Source of the DNA: Tardiphaga sp.
GTDB taxonomy: Bacteria; Pseudomonadota; Alphaproteobacteria; Rhizobiales; Xanthobacteraceae
Reading direction: 5' to 3'
Assembly: GCA_028290325.1 (NCBI GenBank)
Contig: JAQGJY010000131.1
Location: 1-7,413 of the forward strand
Length of the DNA: 7,413 bases
The notes under the pieces were generated by a model. That model had not been told where the DNA came from. It saw only the letters and a program-made list of their open reading frames with translations, and did no database searches. Shown piece by piece: positions 1-6,355 of the stretch. The position numbers were made by a program, and so were the translations under genes. Positions within the stretch are counted from its first letter, which is position 1. The number at the start of each line of letters is the position of its first letter.

Positions 1-11
1 GAGCCGCGTCA

Positions 12-632
12 ATGCTTGTCCTGATCGTCGACGATCATCCAGTTGTCATCTCGGGCTGCCGGTCGCTGTTTGCGAGCGATCCGTCGGTGTCGATCGAGCA
101 GGCCTCGGACGAGAAGTCCGGGCACAAGGCTTTCTTGTCGTCCCGGCCCGACGTCACCATTATCGATATCAATCTGCCTGATCTGTCCGGCTTCGAGTTG
201 ATGCGGCGAATCCGCAAAGACGATCCCGATGCCAAGATCATCATGTTCAGCATGAACGACGATCCTGCCTTCGTGGTCCGAGCCATCGAACTCGGCGCGC
301 AGGGTTACGTCTCGAAGGGCGACGATCCGCGCCTTCTCGTGAAGGCGGTTCGAAAGGTTGCCGCGGGCGAGAATTTCGTGACCCCGGCTCTCGCCAAGAC
401 GGTGACCTTTTCCGGCGCCGCGATCAGGGCCAACCCGGCGTCTCAGATCACGGCCCGTGAACTGGAAATTTTACGTTTGCTGGCGCGCGGGCAAAAGATC
501 GTCGAGATCGCCGACGCTCTTGAGATTTCCTACAAGACGGTTGCCAACACGACATCGCTGCTCAAGCAAAAACTGGGCGCGAAAAACCATTCCGACTTGA
601 TCCGCCAAGCGATCGAGATCGGCCTCAACTGA
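12..632 (+). CDS. NarL/LuxR-family two-component response regulator
   Basis: A 206-residue DNA-binding response regulator, the usual length for the NarL/FixJ group. Residues 1-115 form a receiver domain: the acidic pair is D7-D8, the phosphoacceptor is D52 in the strand IIDINLP, the switch residue is S80 and the conserved lysine is K102 in the YVSKG turn. Residues about 146-204 form a LuxR-type helix-turn-helix (ITARELEILRLLARG, then the recognition helix around ISYKTVANTTSLLKQKL). Phosphorylation at D52 by a histidine kinase should drive dimerisation and DNA binding; the target genes cannot be told from sequence. The ATG at 12 places the protein start exactly where the family normally begins (MLVLIVDDHP), but only a weak GAG lies upstream. 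In another frame a stop at 22-24 could be the end of an upstream gene overlapping this start, as is common for a coupled kinase gene. Family assignment is firm; pathway unknown. Confidence 0.95.
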   Translation: MLVLIVDDHPVVISGCRSLFASDPSVSIEQASDEKSGHKAFLSSRPDVTIIDINLPDLSGFELMRRIRKDDPDAKIIMFSMNDDPAFVVRAIELGAQGYVSKGDDPRLLVKAVRKVAAGENFVTPALAKTVTFSGAAIRANPASQITARELEILRLLARGQKIVEIADALEISYKTVANTTSLLKQKLGAKNHSDLIRQAIEIGLN

Positions 633-771
633 TCGGCCCGACACGCCGTGGTATTCCGTGCCGATGTTAGCGTGGCGCTGAATGAGCCATTCATGTCCGC
701 TTCATTCGTTAAGTGTCACATCCTCTCTACGCAAATAGCTGCATCACCAGCTTAAGAATGTGGAGAGATGC

Positions 772-1338
772 ATGGCTGATTTCGATCCTGTTGGTCTCGC
801 TATCGATTGGCTTGATACCTGCAAGCGCAATGACTGGGAAAACCTGCCGGCGCTCTACGCCATCAATGTGACAGCGACCGTCCCCTCGGACAACACCGCG
901 TCGCACGGGCATGTTCTGAGCGGCCGGACGGAGATCGCAAACTATTGGAAAGCCACGTTTCAAAAACGCCAAGGCGCGCTGTTCGAACTGGTCGAACTTT
1001 ATCCCGGCGTCGATAGCGCGATTCTGATTTATTACGACGAGCAATGTCGGCGTATATCGGAATTTCTGCAGTTCGACGCGCAGGGCTTGATCATTGCATC
1101 GGCCCGACACGCGATTCCGCGTCGGCGCCAGGAGCCCGCTTTGCTCGGCGAGGCGGACATAACCGCGTCGCCGCTGCGACAGGTCATGCTTCATTGCGAG
1201 GCGCGCCAGACCTTCCATGAAGCCCGGCAATTGCCGATCGGACCGACCCGCAACAATCTGCGCCAGCGCGCGGTGGCGTTGCTGCAGCTATCGAAGCGGG
1301 CCTGCCTCCGCCAGGAGCGTGACATCGCACTCGGCTAA
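772..1338 (+). CDS. SnoaL/NTF2-like small protein with an unusual C-terminal tail
   Basis: The open frame codes for 188 residues. Residues 1 to about 117 resemble SnoaL/NTF2-like (cystatin-fold) proteins: an N-terminal helix with DWLDTCKRNDWENL, LYAINVTATVPS, a GRTEIANYWK segment after the first strand pair, then strands ending FLQFDAQGLIIASARHAI. Family members are typically about 110-130 residues and serve as small-molecule isomerases, cyclases or binding proteins; nothing here fixes a substrate. I chose ATG 772 over the in-frame GTG at 760 because GGAGAG (762-767) sits just before ATG 772, and GTG 760 would place this motif inside the gene. The last ~70 residues (from about 1120) are Arg/Gln-rich and do not look like the family. 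They may be a true extension, or readthrough after an old frameshift: another frame stops near 1161. The N-terminal domain is well supported; the true 3' end is uncertain. Confidence 0.72.
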   Translation: MADFDPVGLAIDWLDTCKRNDWENLPALYAINVTATVPSDNTASHGHVLSGRTEIANYWKATFQKRQGALFELVELYPGVDSAILIYYDEQCRRISEFLQFDAQGLIIASARHAIPRRRQEPALLGEADITASPLRQVMLHCEARQTFHEARQLPIGPTRNNLRQRAVALLQLSKRACLRQERDIALG

Positions 1339-1420
1339 GGCGTTACGAAGCGCAGCAAGCGCGCCAGGGACAGCAATAGAGCCGGGCTCATTGCCCAGCT
1401 CTATCGCCTCGCAGGTGTCG

Positions 1421-1678
1421 TTACCAGCCGCGGTGGCGGCCACGCGAAAAGCCGTGATGATGGCCGCGTGAGCGTGCCCATCCATAGTGATGTCCACGAC
1501 CGCCGCGTCGCATATGCCCGAAGCCGTGACCATGTCCGTGTCCGCCGCGTACGAGCACGACGCTTTCACTGCTATCCGATGTCAGAGTGTTGGCCGGAGC
1601 CAACGGCATCGCCGATACCGAGGAGGTCAGGGCCGCGAAGGCAAGCGCGGCCATGCTGATAAGAGTAAGGCGTTTCAT
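1421..1678 (-). CDS. small exported His/Gly/Arg-rich protein, function unknown
   Basis: An 85-residue protein. It begins with a clear Sec signal peptide (MKRLTLISMAALAFAALTSS, probable cleavage after the SVSA that follows), then a short Ser/Thr-rich stretch. It ends in about 40 residues made almost wholly of Gly, His and Arg, with clusters such as GGHGHGHGFGH and GHHHG. The mature part is strongly basic and could bind metal ions or nucleic acid/polyanions, but that is inferred from composition only. Similar short exported Gly/His-rich proteins are common in Bradyrhizobium-type genomes, without known function. The start at 1678 is favoured because AGGGAG lies 6 bases upstream; a longer in-frame reading from 1759 would bury the signal peptide inside the protein. 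It is transcribed divergently from the DUF1236 gene. The reading frame and signal peptide are convincing; the biological role is unknown. Confidence 0.8.
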   Translation of the reverse strand: MKRLTLISMAALAFAALTSSVSAMPLAPANTLTSDSSESVVLVRGGHGHGHGFGHMRRGGRGHHYGWARSRGHHHGFSRGRHRGW

Positions 1679-1714
1679 GTACATCTCCCTGCCGCCCGAT
1701 GCGGCATTTAGCAC

Positions 1715-1739
1715 AATATCCCGATCGAAATATCGTTCC
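1715..1739 (-). promoter_or_regulatory. weak GGAAC-type promoter candidate facing the His/Gly-rich gene
   Basis: On the minus strand GGAAC (1739-1735) is followed 16 bases later by TATT (1718-1715), at a plausible distance from the ATG at 1678. The -35 half matches the EcfG-type consensus exactly, but the -10 half (TATT rather than CGTT) does not, so this may be chance. Confidence 0.2.
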
Positions 1740-1858
1740 CCACCCGGCATCCAGATCACACTCGCAGAATGACGTTTATCCTGAGGCAGCGAGTGACTGC
1801 GTCGCTTACCATCCAGGTTCGTATTGCATGATTATCCCGATTTTATTTCTCGCGAATT

Positions 1859-1884
1859 GGAACGACAAGGTCGCATGGCGTTTA
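1859..1884 (+). promoter_or_regulatory. candidate EcfG/RpoE2-type general-stress promoter
   Basis: GGAAC at 1859-1863 is followed by GCGTTTA at 1878-1884. The alphaproteobacterial general stress sigma factor recognises GGAAC and a cGTT box about 16-17 bases later. Counting to the exact CGTT (1879-1882) the spacer is 15, one base short; counting to the next TT (1882-1883) it fits GGAAC-N18-TT. A transcript would begin near 1890, leaving a 35-base leader before the ATG at 1925. Motif match seen directly; function inferred. Confidence 0.4.
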
Positions 1885-1924
1885 GGCATGTGTTGATCAA
1901 ACGGTTCAATGTGGAGGACAGACT

Positions 1925-2638
1925 ATGAGACATCTTCTTTTGACTTCAGTCGCTGTAATCGCTCTTGTCGCTGGCTCGAGTATGTCGTTCGCTCAGAGCC
2001 CAGGCGGCGCGCCAGCATCGTCCGGCGGCGCGGCACAGGGCGCAGGATCCAGCAGCGGCGGCGCGCCGGCCTCGGCCGCTCCGAAGAATGAAGCCGCCCC
2101 CTCGACTTCTCAGCCTGCCGCCAAGGGCACCGACAGCACCAGTCCGACCACGAAGTCTGGCGCATCAGCGCAGGACAAGTCTGGTCCCGCCGCGGCGGAC
2201 AAAGGCAAAGCTGCGAGCGACACCAAAGCCGATCCGGCGAGCAAATCGACCGCGACCGGCAATCAGCCCGCGACCAATGCCAAGGACGCCAAATCGCCTG
2301 GCGCGGATTCGAAGGCCGCTGGTACGGACAGCAAGACCGGCGCCGACAGCAAGACCTCCGGCAATGCGGCCACGTCGGCCACAGCCGCTCCGCCGGCCGA
2401 GAAGCGCTCGCAGATCGTCTCCGCTTTCAAGCAGGAGAGGGTCAACGAAGTCACGAACGTCAATTTCAATGTGGCCGTGGGCACGACCGTGCCGTCAACG
2501 GTCAGCTTCCGCCCGCTGCCATCACGCATCGTCGAGATCTATCCGGAATGGCGTGGTTACGACTTCATCGTGGTTCGCGGCCGCTATGTGATCCTGCGTC
2601 CGCAGACGCATGAGATCGTCTACATCATTGAAGGCTGA
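1925..2638 (+). CDS. exported DUF1236-domain protein with low-complexity spacer
   Basis: A 237-residue protein in three parts. Residues 1-23 are a Sec signal peptide (MRHLLLTSVAVIALVAGSSM, cleavage likely after SFA). Residues about 24-160 are a low-complexity Ala/Ser/Gly/Lys/Asp/Thr spacer with repeated GGAPAS and G(A/T)DSK units, probably disordered. Residues about 161-236 match DUF1236: the entry VTNVNFNVAVGTTVP, the RPLPSRIVEIYPEWRGY segment and the closing pattern of a strand, RPQT, then IVYII. DUF1236 proteins are frequent in Bradyrhizobiaceae, are exported and have no established function; a cell-envelope role is only a guess. GGAGG (1913-1917) lies 7 bases before the ATG and fixes the start. 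A candidate general-stress promoter lies 40-65 bases upstream. Alanine and charged residues dominate the spacer, which may tether the domain away from the membrane or peptidoglycan. Confidence 0.9.
   Translation: MRHLLLTSVAVIALVAGSSMSFAQSPGGAPASSGGAAQGAGSSSGGAPASAAPKNEAAPSTSQPAAKGTDSTSPTTKSGASAQDKSGPAAADKGKAASDTKADPASKSTATGNQPATNAKDAKSPGADSKAAGTDSKTGADSKTSGNAATSATAAPPAEKRSQIVSAFKQERVNEVTNVNFNVAVGTTVPSTVSFRPLPSRIVEIYPEWRGYDFIVVRGRYVILRPQTHEIVYIIEG
2327..2356 (+). repeat. short in-gene tandem repeat, 18-base period
   Basis: GACAGCAAGACC occurs at 2327-2338 and again at 2345-2356, an 18-base period that encodes DSKT-containing units. A diverged copy (GCGGATTCGAAGG) lies just upstream. It is part of the low-complexity spacer of the DUF1236 protein and could vary in copy number between strains. 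Confidence 0.55.
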
Positions 2639-2644
2639 TCGATC

Positions 2645-2669
2645 GGCTGGCGGCCTCAGGCCGTCAGCC
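2645..2669 (+). terminator. hairpin directly after the DUF1236 gene
   Basis: An 11-bp stem (2645-2655 with 2659-2669, one G-U pair) closes a TCA loop seven bases after the stop codon. It lacks a following T-run, so it may protect the mRNA 3' end or assist termination rather than act as a full intrinsic terminator. Confidence 0.4.
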
Positions 2670-2693
2670 ATTCAGCACCGGCAACAGTTCGAC

Positions 2694-2730
2694 CCGTCTG
2701 CGCGTTATGCCCGCAGACGGCATTGTTGTT
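2694..2730 (+). terminator. candidate intrinsic terminator for the DUF1236 gene
   Basis: A perfect 9-bp stem CCGTCTGCG (2694-2702) / CGCAGACGG (2712-2720) with a 9-base loop is followed by the T-rich run CATTGTTGTT. This is the usual form of a Rho-independent terminator, though the T-run is interrupted. Confidence 0.5.
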
Positions 2731-2744
2731 GCGGCGAACCGCGC

Positions 2745-2779
2745 AAAACAACCGTCGCAGTTCGCGACGGTTTGTTTGA
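2745..2779. terminator. bidirectional terminator between convergent genes
   Basis: A perfect 9-bp stem AACCGTCGC (2750-2758) / GCGACGGTT (2764-2772) with a 5-base loop. It is followed by TGTTTG on the plus strand and, read from the other side, by GTTTTG on the minus strand. It sits between the DUF1236 gene and the convergent host-attachment gene and could end transcripts from both. The T-runs are short. Confidence 0.5.
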
Positions 2780-2791
2780 CCGAGAGATTGA

Positions 2792-3202
2792 CTAGCCGTT
2801 GAGGGCCACGAGCGCCTTCTCGATATCCTGCAACGTATGCCCGGTCAGATCCTTTGGAATTTCGCCGATCAACGCCGCCTCGAGATTCTTGTGATATTGC
2901 TTGCGCAACTCGCCCAAGGTGCGCGGCGCGGCAATTACGACGAGTGACTTCACATTGCCGTTTAGCACGCGACGATTGAGCATCTCCGCGATCCCAACGG
3001 CAAAACCGGCCTCCTCGCTCTGGCCACCATCCGGATTGGCCGAACTGGTGCGTCCAACCGAGGCCGATCCCGCAGCCGCGGCTTCGATATCGACATCGTC
3101 GAGTGCGACAAGTTTGATTTCGCGCTCGTCGCCGCTATTTCGAAACATGTTGAGCTTTTCACCATCCGCGACAGCCACGACAGTTTGGTTCGGAATCTGC
3201 AT
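2792..3202 (-). CDS. host attachment / baeRF-like family protein
   Basis: A 136-residue soluble protein. The N-terminal strand TVVAVADGEKLNMFRN (residues 7-22), the central variable acidic and Ala-rich region with GRTSSANPDGG, and the C-terminal core LVVIAAPRTLGELRKQYHKN (87-106) followed by the IPKDLTGHTLQDIEKAL helix match the 'protein required for attachment to host cells' family, related to the bacterial baeRF (release-factor eRF1-like) domain. The family name comes from Agrobacterium-type annotation; a ribosome-linked or nucleic-acid-linked function is suggested by the fold but is not established. No signal peptide or membrane segment is visible. The ATG at 3202 is preceded by the AG-rich stretch GGAAAGGGAA. 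It is separated from the upstream solute-binding gene by 215 bases, so it probably has its own promoter, and it is terminated by the shared hairpin at 2745-2779. Family call is good; function is unknown. Confidence 0.85.
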   Translation of the reverse strand: MQIPNQTVVAVADGEKLNMFRNSGDEREIKLVALDDVDIEAAAAGSASVGRTSSANPDGGQSEEAGFAVGIAEMLNRRVLNGNVKSLVVIAAPRTLGELRKQYHKNLEAALIGEIPKDLTGHTLQDIEKALVALNG

Positions 3203-3417
3203 TCTTGTTCCCTTTCCAGAAGGATGATGGGGAAGCGCGCCGCTCCTTGACCCCTACAAGCGTCGGCGCATACCGACCATCAACAGGCCCGCGCCTGAAT
3301 GGTTGCAGGCGTGGCCAAGCATCGCAGCGCCGCCGACCCAAACCTGCCGCCGAACAATATTCGGGCGGAGCGGCATCAACAGCAAGGCCAAGATTCCTGC
3401 GCGGTCAGTTCTGCCGA
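3203..3417 (-). other. intergenic region upstream of the host-attachment gene
   Basis: 215 bases between two minus-strand genes. I find no convincing coding frame, no strong hairpin followed by T residues after the solute-binding gene, and no clear promoter. A promoter for the 136-residue protein is expected here, but I cannot place it. Confidence 0.4.
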
Positions 3418-5004
3418 TCAGGCCTTATCGACGTTCCAGAATAACGGCACCGGCGCCTTGAGCAGGCCCTTCAGGCTGGTGCGATGCGCCGCCGGCTGCT
3501 TGTACTGGCCGGTCGGAATGTAGGTGACGACCTCGTAAGCGCGCTTCTGGATGGTGTCGGCGATCGCCGTCTGCTCCGGCAGGGATTCGCTCTTCGCGAA
3601 ATCATCGCGCAGCTTTTCGATCGGGGCATCGTCGGCCCAGCCGAACGTACCGCCATTCTTGCCCTTGCCGTTGACATAGGCATTGCCCAACGGATTCATC
3701 ATGTCCGTGCCGGCCCAGGCCGAATGGAAAATCGACCAGCCGCCTTGCGTCGGCGGCTCCATTTTCGCGCGCCGCGCCAATACCGAACCCCAGTCCATCG
3801 CCAGCAACTGCACGTTCATGCCGAGCGCGCGTAGCGCCTGGGCGGTGACGTTCGTCACCGGCGTCAGCAGCGGGATGTCGGTCGGCTGCAAGATGACGAT
3901 CGGCTCGTTAGCGTAACCACCCTTCTTCAGCAACTCCTTGGCCAGCTTCGTATTCGCCTTGGTCGACCATCCGCTGTTGCTTTCGTAAGGCGTGCCGGCC
4001 ACGAACATGGCCGGCGTTTCCTTGAAATAGGCCGGATTGCCGATCTGGACGTCGAGCCAATCCTTTTGATTCAACGCTTGAAGCACCGCCTGACGGATCT
4101 CCGGCTTGTCGAAGGGCGGTGCCAGCCAGTTTAATCGGCAGGTGCCGACATAGCCGAGCTCGTTGTAGTCGAACAAGACGACGCCATCCGCCGTCTGCAA
4201 GGACGGGATCAGATCATGCGGCGGCACTTCGACATAATCGATCTCGTCATTGGTGATGGCATTAATGGCGGTGCCCATGTCGGGCATGCTGATCCATTCA
4301 AAGCGGCCAATCTTGACGACGCGGCCACCCGACATGCCGTCCGATGGCTCGTCGCGCGAGACGTAGTCCGCGTTCCGTTCATAGACGGCCTTGGTGCCCG
4401 GCTGAAATTCGGATGCAACAAAGCGAAACGGCCCCGATCCGATCTGCTCGGTCACCGCCTGCTCCGCCGGCGTGGCCGCGATCCGCGCCGGCATGATGAA
4501 CGGCACGTTGGAATTTGGTTTGCCCAGCGCCTGCAATAGAAAGCCGCACGGCTGCTTGAGCGTGATGCGGAAGGTGCGGTCGTCGACCGCCTTCAATTCG
4601 GCGACGAATTCCATGAGCTTCTGGCCCATGCTGTCGCGCTTGGCCCAACGTTGCAGTGACGGAATAACGTCGGCCGACGTCACCGGCGCGCCGTCGTGAA
4701 ACTTCAAGCCTGAGCGGAGATGAAACGTATAAACGAGCTTGTCGGACGATACCTCATAGGTATCGACCATCTGCGGCTTCACCTCGAACTTGGAATTCAC
4801 CGAGAACAACGTGTCGTAGATGTTGTAGCCGTGATTGCGCGCCGTCCACGCGGTCGAGACCACCGGATCGGTGACGCGCAAAGGCGCATGCATCACGGCG
4901 CGCAGCGTCTTGGTCGGTTGCGCGAAAGAGAGGCGCGGCATCGCCAGCGACAGCGCGCCGACGCCGCCCATCTTGAGAAGATGGCGTCGATGAACGTTGC
5001 TCAT
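3418..5004 (-). CDS. ABC transporter family 5 solute-binding protein
   Basis: A 528-residue periplasmic binding protein, a normal length for the peptide/opine/nickel-binding group (SBP_bac_5). Residues 1-28 are a signal peptide with a Tat-like twin-arginine start (HRRHLLK at 5-11) and likely cleavage after SFA, before QP. The family signature is clear: a strand reading LVYTFHLRSGLKFHDGAPVT followed by a helix (SADVIPSLQRW), and further on PPFDKPEIRQAVLQALNQKD. Family members capture oligopeptides, opines or similar amino compounds and hand them to a membrane permease; the ligand cannot be read from sequence. GGGAGAG (5018-5012) lies 7 bases before the ATG. The gene starts 34 bases after the stop of the NylB-like hydrolase, so the two are probably one transcript and functionally linked. 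No permease or ATPase gene follows; the next gene is unrelated. The protein is complete, with no internal break. Confidence 0.93.
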   Translation of the reverse strand: MSNVHRRHLLKMGGVGALSLAMPRLSFAQPTKTLRAVMHAPLRVTDPVVSTAWTARNHGYNIYDTLFSVNSKFEVKPQMVDTYEVSSDKLVYTFHLRSGLKFHDGAPVTSADVIPSLQRWAKRDSMGQKLMEFVAELKAVDDRTFRITLKQPCGFLLQALGKPNSNVPFIMPARIAATPAEQAVTEQIGSGPFRFVASEFQPGTKAVYERNADYVSRDEPSDGMSGGRVVKIGRFEWISMPDMGTAINAITNDEIDYVEVPPHDLIPSLQTADGVVLFDYNELGYVGTCRLNWLAPPFDKPEIRQAVLQALNQKDWLDVQIGNPAYFKETPAMFVAGTPYESNSGWSTKANTKLAKELLKKGGYANEPIVILQPTDIPLLTPVTNVTAQALRALGMNVQLLAMDWGSVLARRAKMEPPTQGGWSIFHSAWAGTDMMNPLGNAYVNGKGKNGGTFGWADDAPIEKLRDDFAKSESLPEQTAIADTIQKRAYEVVTYIPTGQYKQPAAHRTSLKGLLKAPVPLFWNVDKA

Positions 5005-5038
5005 GAATGAACTCTCCCGTTATCAGTGAGACAATAAC

Positions 5039-6238
5039 TTATTGCGACAGGCGGTCGGCGATGGCGCGACAGGCGCCGAGCCACAAGACGTCTTTGGGCA
5101 TGTCGAAGGGAATCGCCTGCGATGACACGCGGACGATCACGGTCTCGGCCTGCGGATCGATATAGATCCATTGGCCGTGAATGCCGATCGCGCTGAAGGC
5201 CTCGCGCGCAACGTCCGGCGTGTACCATTTGCTGCGATAGTTTCCGTTCGGAAACAGCACCGTGAACTTGCCGCGCGACCAGGCGGCCGCGTCGCCATTC
5301 TTGCGGATGTCGTGAACCCAATCGTTCGGCACGACTGGACGGCCGTTGCTGACGCCATTGTTTCGCATCATCTCGCCGAAGCGCGCGAGATCGCGCAGCG
5401 TGGCGCAGATGCCGCCGGCCGCGCGCGCCGCGCCGTGCGAATCGACGGCGATGTAGGCATCGGACTCCGCGCCCATCGGCGCCCATAACTCATCCTGCAA
5501 GATTTTAGCGTAAGGCTTGTTGCAAGCGCGCTCATAGACCCAACCCAGCAGATCGGTGTTGGTCGAGACGTAGTGAAACGTCTCGCCATGCGGCGTGCCG
5601 TCGTGTTTCAGCGTCGTCAGGAATGCGCGCAGATGCGGCGCGGCGGGCGCGCCGGCCGGCACCGGATCCCAGCCGGTCGCGCGGCGATAATCGACGATGC
5701 TGCCTTCGGTGGCGAGATAATCCTCGTTGAATTCGATGCCGACGCTCATGTCGAGCAGATGACGCACCGTGCAATCGCCATAGACCGAGCCCTTCATTTC
5801 CGGAACGTAGGAGACGACCAGTGCGTCAGGATCAAGCTTGCCGGCGGCGACCAGAATGCCGCCGAGCGTTCCGCAAAACGATTTGCTGACCGAGAAGATC
5901 AGATGCTGTGTCGATGGCGTGAGACCATTGGCATACCATTCGGCCACGACGCGTCCGCGATGCAGCGCGATGAAGCCATCGGTATCAATCGCGCGCAGGC
6001 CTTGCGGCAGCGTCATCGCCGCGCCATCAAGGCCGGCGAAGGTCACGTCATCGAGGTATCGGGGCTCCGACGGCAACGAGGTGGGGCTGTCGGAGCGGGC
6101 GATGTTCGCGGTCGGCAGCAACTCGCGGACGTTCTGAAAACCCCATCGGCTAAACGGCGCCGTGCGCCAGTTCGCGATCGTCACCTGCTGCTGCTCCGGT
6201 GCGGGAAATCCTGTCATCAGGCGAGGCGCTATCGTCAT
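5039..6238 (-). CDS. beta-lactamase-fold serine hydrolase, 6-aminohexanoate-dimer hydrolase (NylB)-like
   Basis: A 399-residue serine hydrolase of the beta-lactamase/class C/EstB superfamily that looks, throughout its length, like the nylon-oligomer hydrolase NylB. The nucleophile motif is S116-V-S-K119 inside LIFSVSKSFCGTLGG. The second catalytic element is Y223 in YVSTNTD. Y174 in FNEDY corresponds to the substrate-side Tyr170 of NylB as I recall it. Other shared landmarks are WRTAPFSRWGFQNV near the N terminus, YVPEMKGSVY, GGICATLRDLARFGEMM and SAIGIHGQWIYIDP. The expected reaction is hydrolysis of an amide or ester bond; NylB itself cuts 6-aminohexanoate dimers, but homologues often act on other esters and amides. 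No signal peptide is apparent, so a cytoplasmic location is likely. The start at 6238 has only a weak ribosome site; Met8 is an alternative. It precedes the solute-binding gene by 34 bases and lies 117 bases after the TauE/SafE gene. Fold and catalytic residues are firm, the natural substrate is not. Confidence 0.88.
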   Translation of the reverse strand: MTIAPRLMTGFPAPEQQQVTIANWRTAPFSRWGFQNVRELLPTANIARSDSPTSLPSEPRYLDDVTFAGLDGAAMTLPQGLRAIDTDGFIALHRGRVVAEWYANGLTPSTQHLIFSVSKSFCGTLGGILVAAGKLDPDALVVSYVPEMKGSVYGDCTVRHLLDMSVGIEFNEDYLATEGSIVDYRRATGWDPVPAGAPAAPHLRAFLTTLKHDGTPHGETFHYVSTNTDLLGWVYERACNKPYAKILQDELWAPMGAESDAYIAVDSHGAARAAGGICATLRDLARFGEMMRNNGVSNGRPVVPNDWVHDIRKNGDAAAWSRGKFTVLFPNGNYRSKWYTPDVAREAFSAIGIHGQWIYIDPQAETVIVRVSSQAIPFDMPKDVLWLGACRAIADRLSQ

Positions 6239-6355
6239 GTGTGACTCGATCGTTTGTCGGGGCCATGCACGCGGGAGATCCGTGCCGTGACCAAGCTGGC
6301 GCGTCCATCACCACGGGAATTGACAAAACACGCCATTCGCTCGCGCGGGACGCAC
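6239..6355 (-). other. 117-bp spacer before the NylB-like gene
   Basis: Non-coding gap between the TauE/SafE gene and the hydrolase gene, same direction. On the minus strand a TTGTCA motif is present without a convincing -10 box at the right distance. It could hold a promoter for the hydrolase and binding-protein pair, or simply be a spacer in a longer operon; I cannot decide. Confidence 0.3.

Larger units (their letters stand above)
1679..1924. promoter_or_regulatory. divergent promoter region (246 bp)
   Basis: Non-coding region between two divergently transcribed exported-protein genes. It is visibly more AT-rich than its surroundings (for example around 1825-1856). It contains two GGAAC motifs, one pointing each way (1859-1863 on +, 1739-1735 on -), and a 7-bp inverted repeat CACTCGC (1759-1765) / GCGAGTG (1789-1795) with a 23-base gap. 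I see no convincing open reading frame of its own. Confidence 0.6.

Noticed and set aside
679..693. Small hairpin TGAATG-AGC-CATTCA after the response regulator as a terminator
   Set aside because: Only 6 bp, AT-rich, and no T-run follows; too weak to call.
727..1230. Open frame of 167 residues on the minus strand over the SnoaL-like gene
   Set aside because: It lies antisense to a recognisable domain, has no family resemblance or good ribosome site, and is Arg-rich in the way antisense frames of GC-rich genes are. The stretch downstream of 1120 is kept as a separate finding.
1759..1795. 7-bp inverted repeat CACTCGC/GCGAGTG as a repressor operator
   Set aside because: The 23-base gap and short arms are compatible with chance; no regulator gene is adjacent to support it.
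1965..2591. Open frame of 208 residues on the plus strand inside the DUF1236 gene
   Set aside because: Pro/Arg/Ala-rich shifted reading of a low-complexity gene; the frame with signal peptide and DUF1236 domain is clearly the real one.
5573..6244. Open frame of 223 residues on the plus strand opposite the NylB-like gene
   Set aside because: Arg/Ala/His-rich composition without motifs, fully antisense to a gene with intact catalytic residues.
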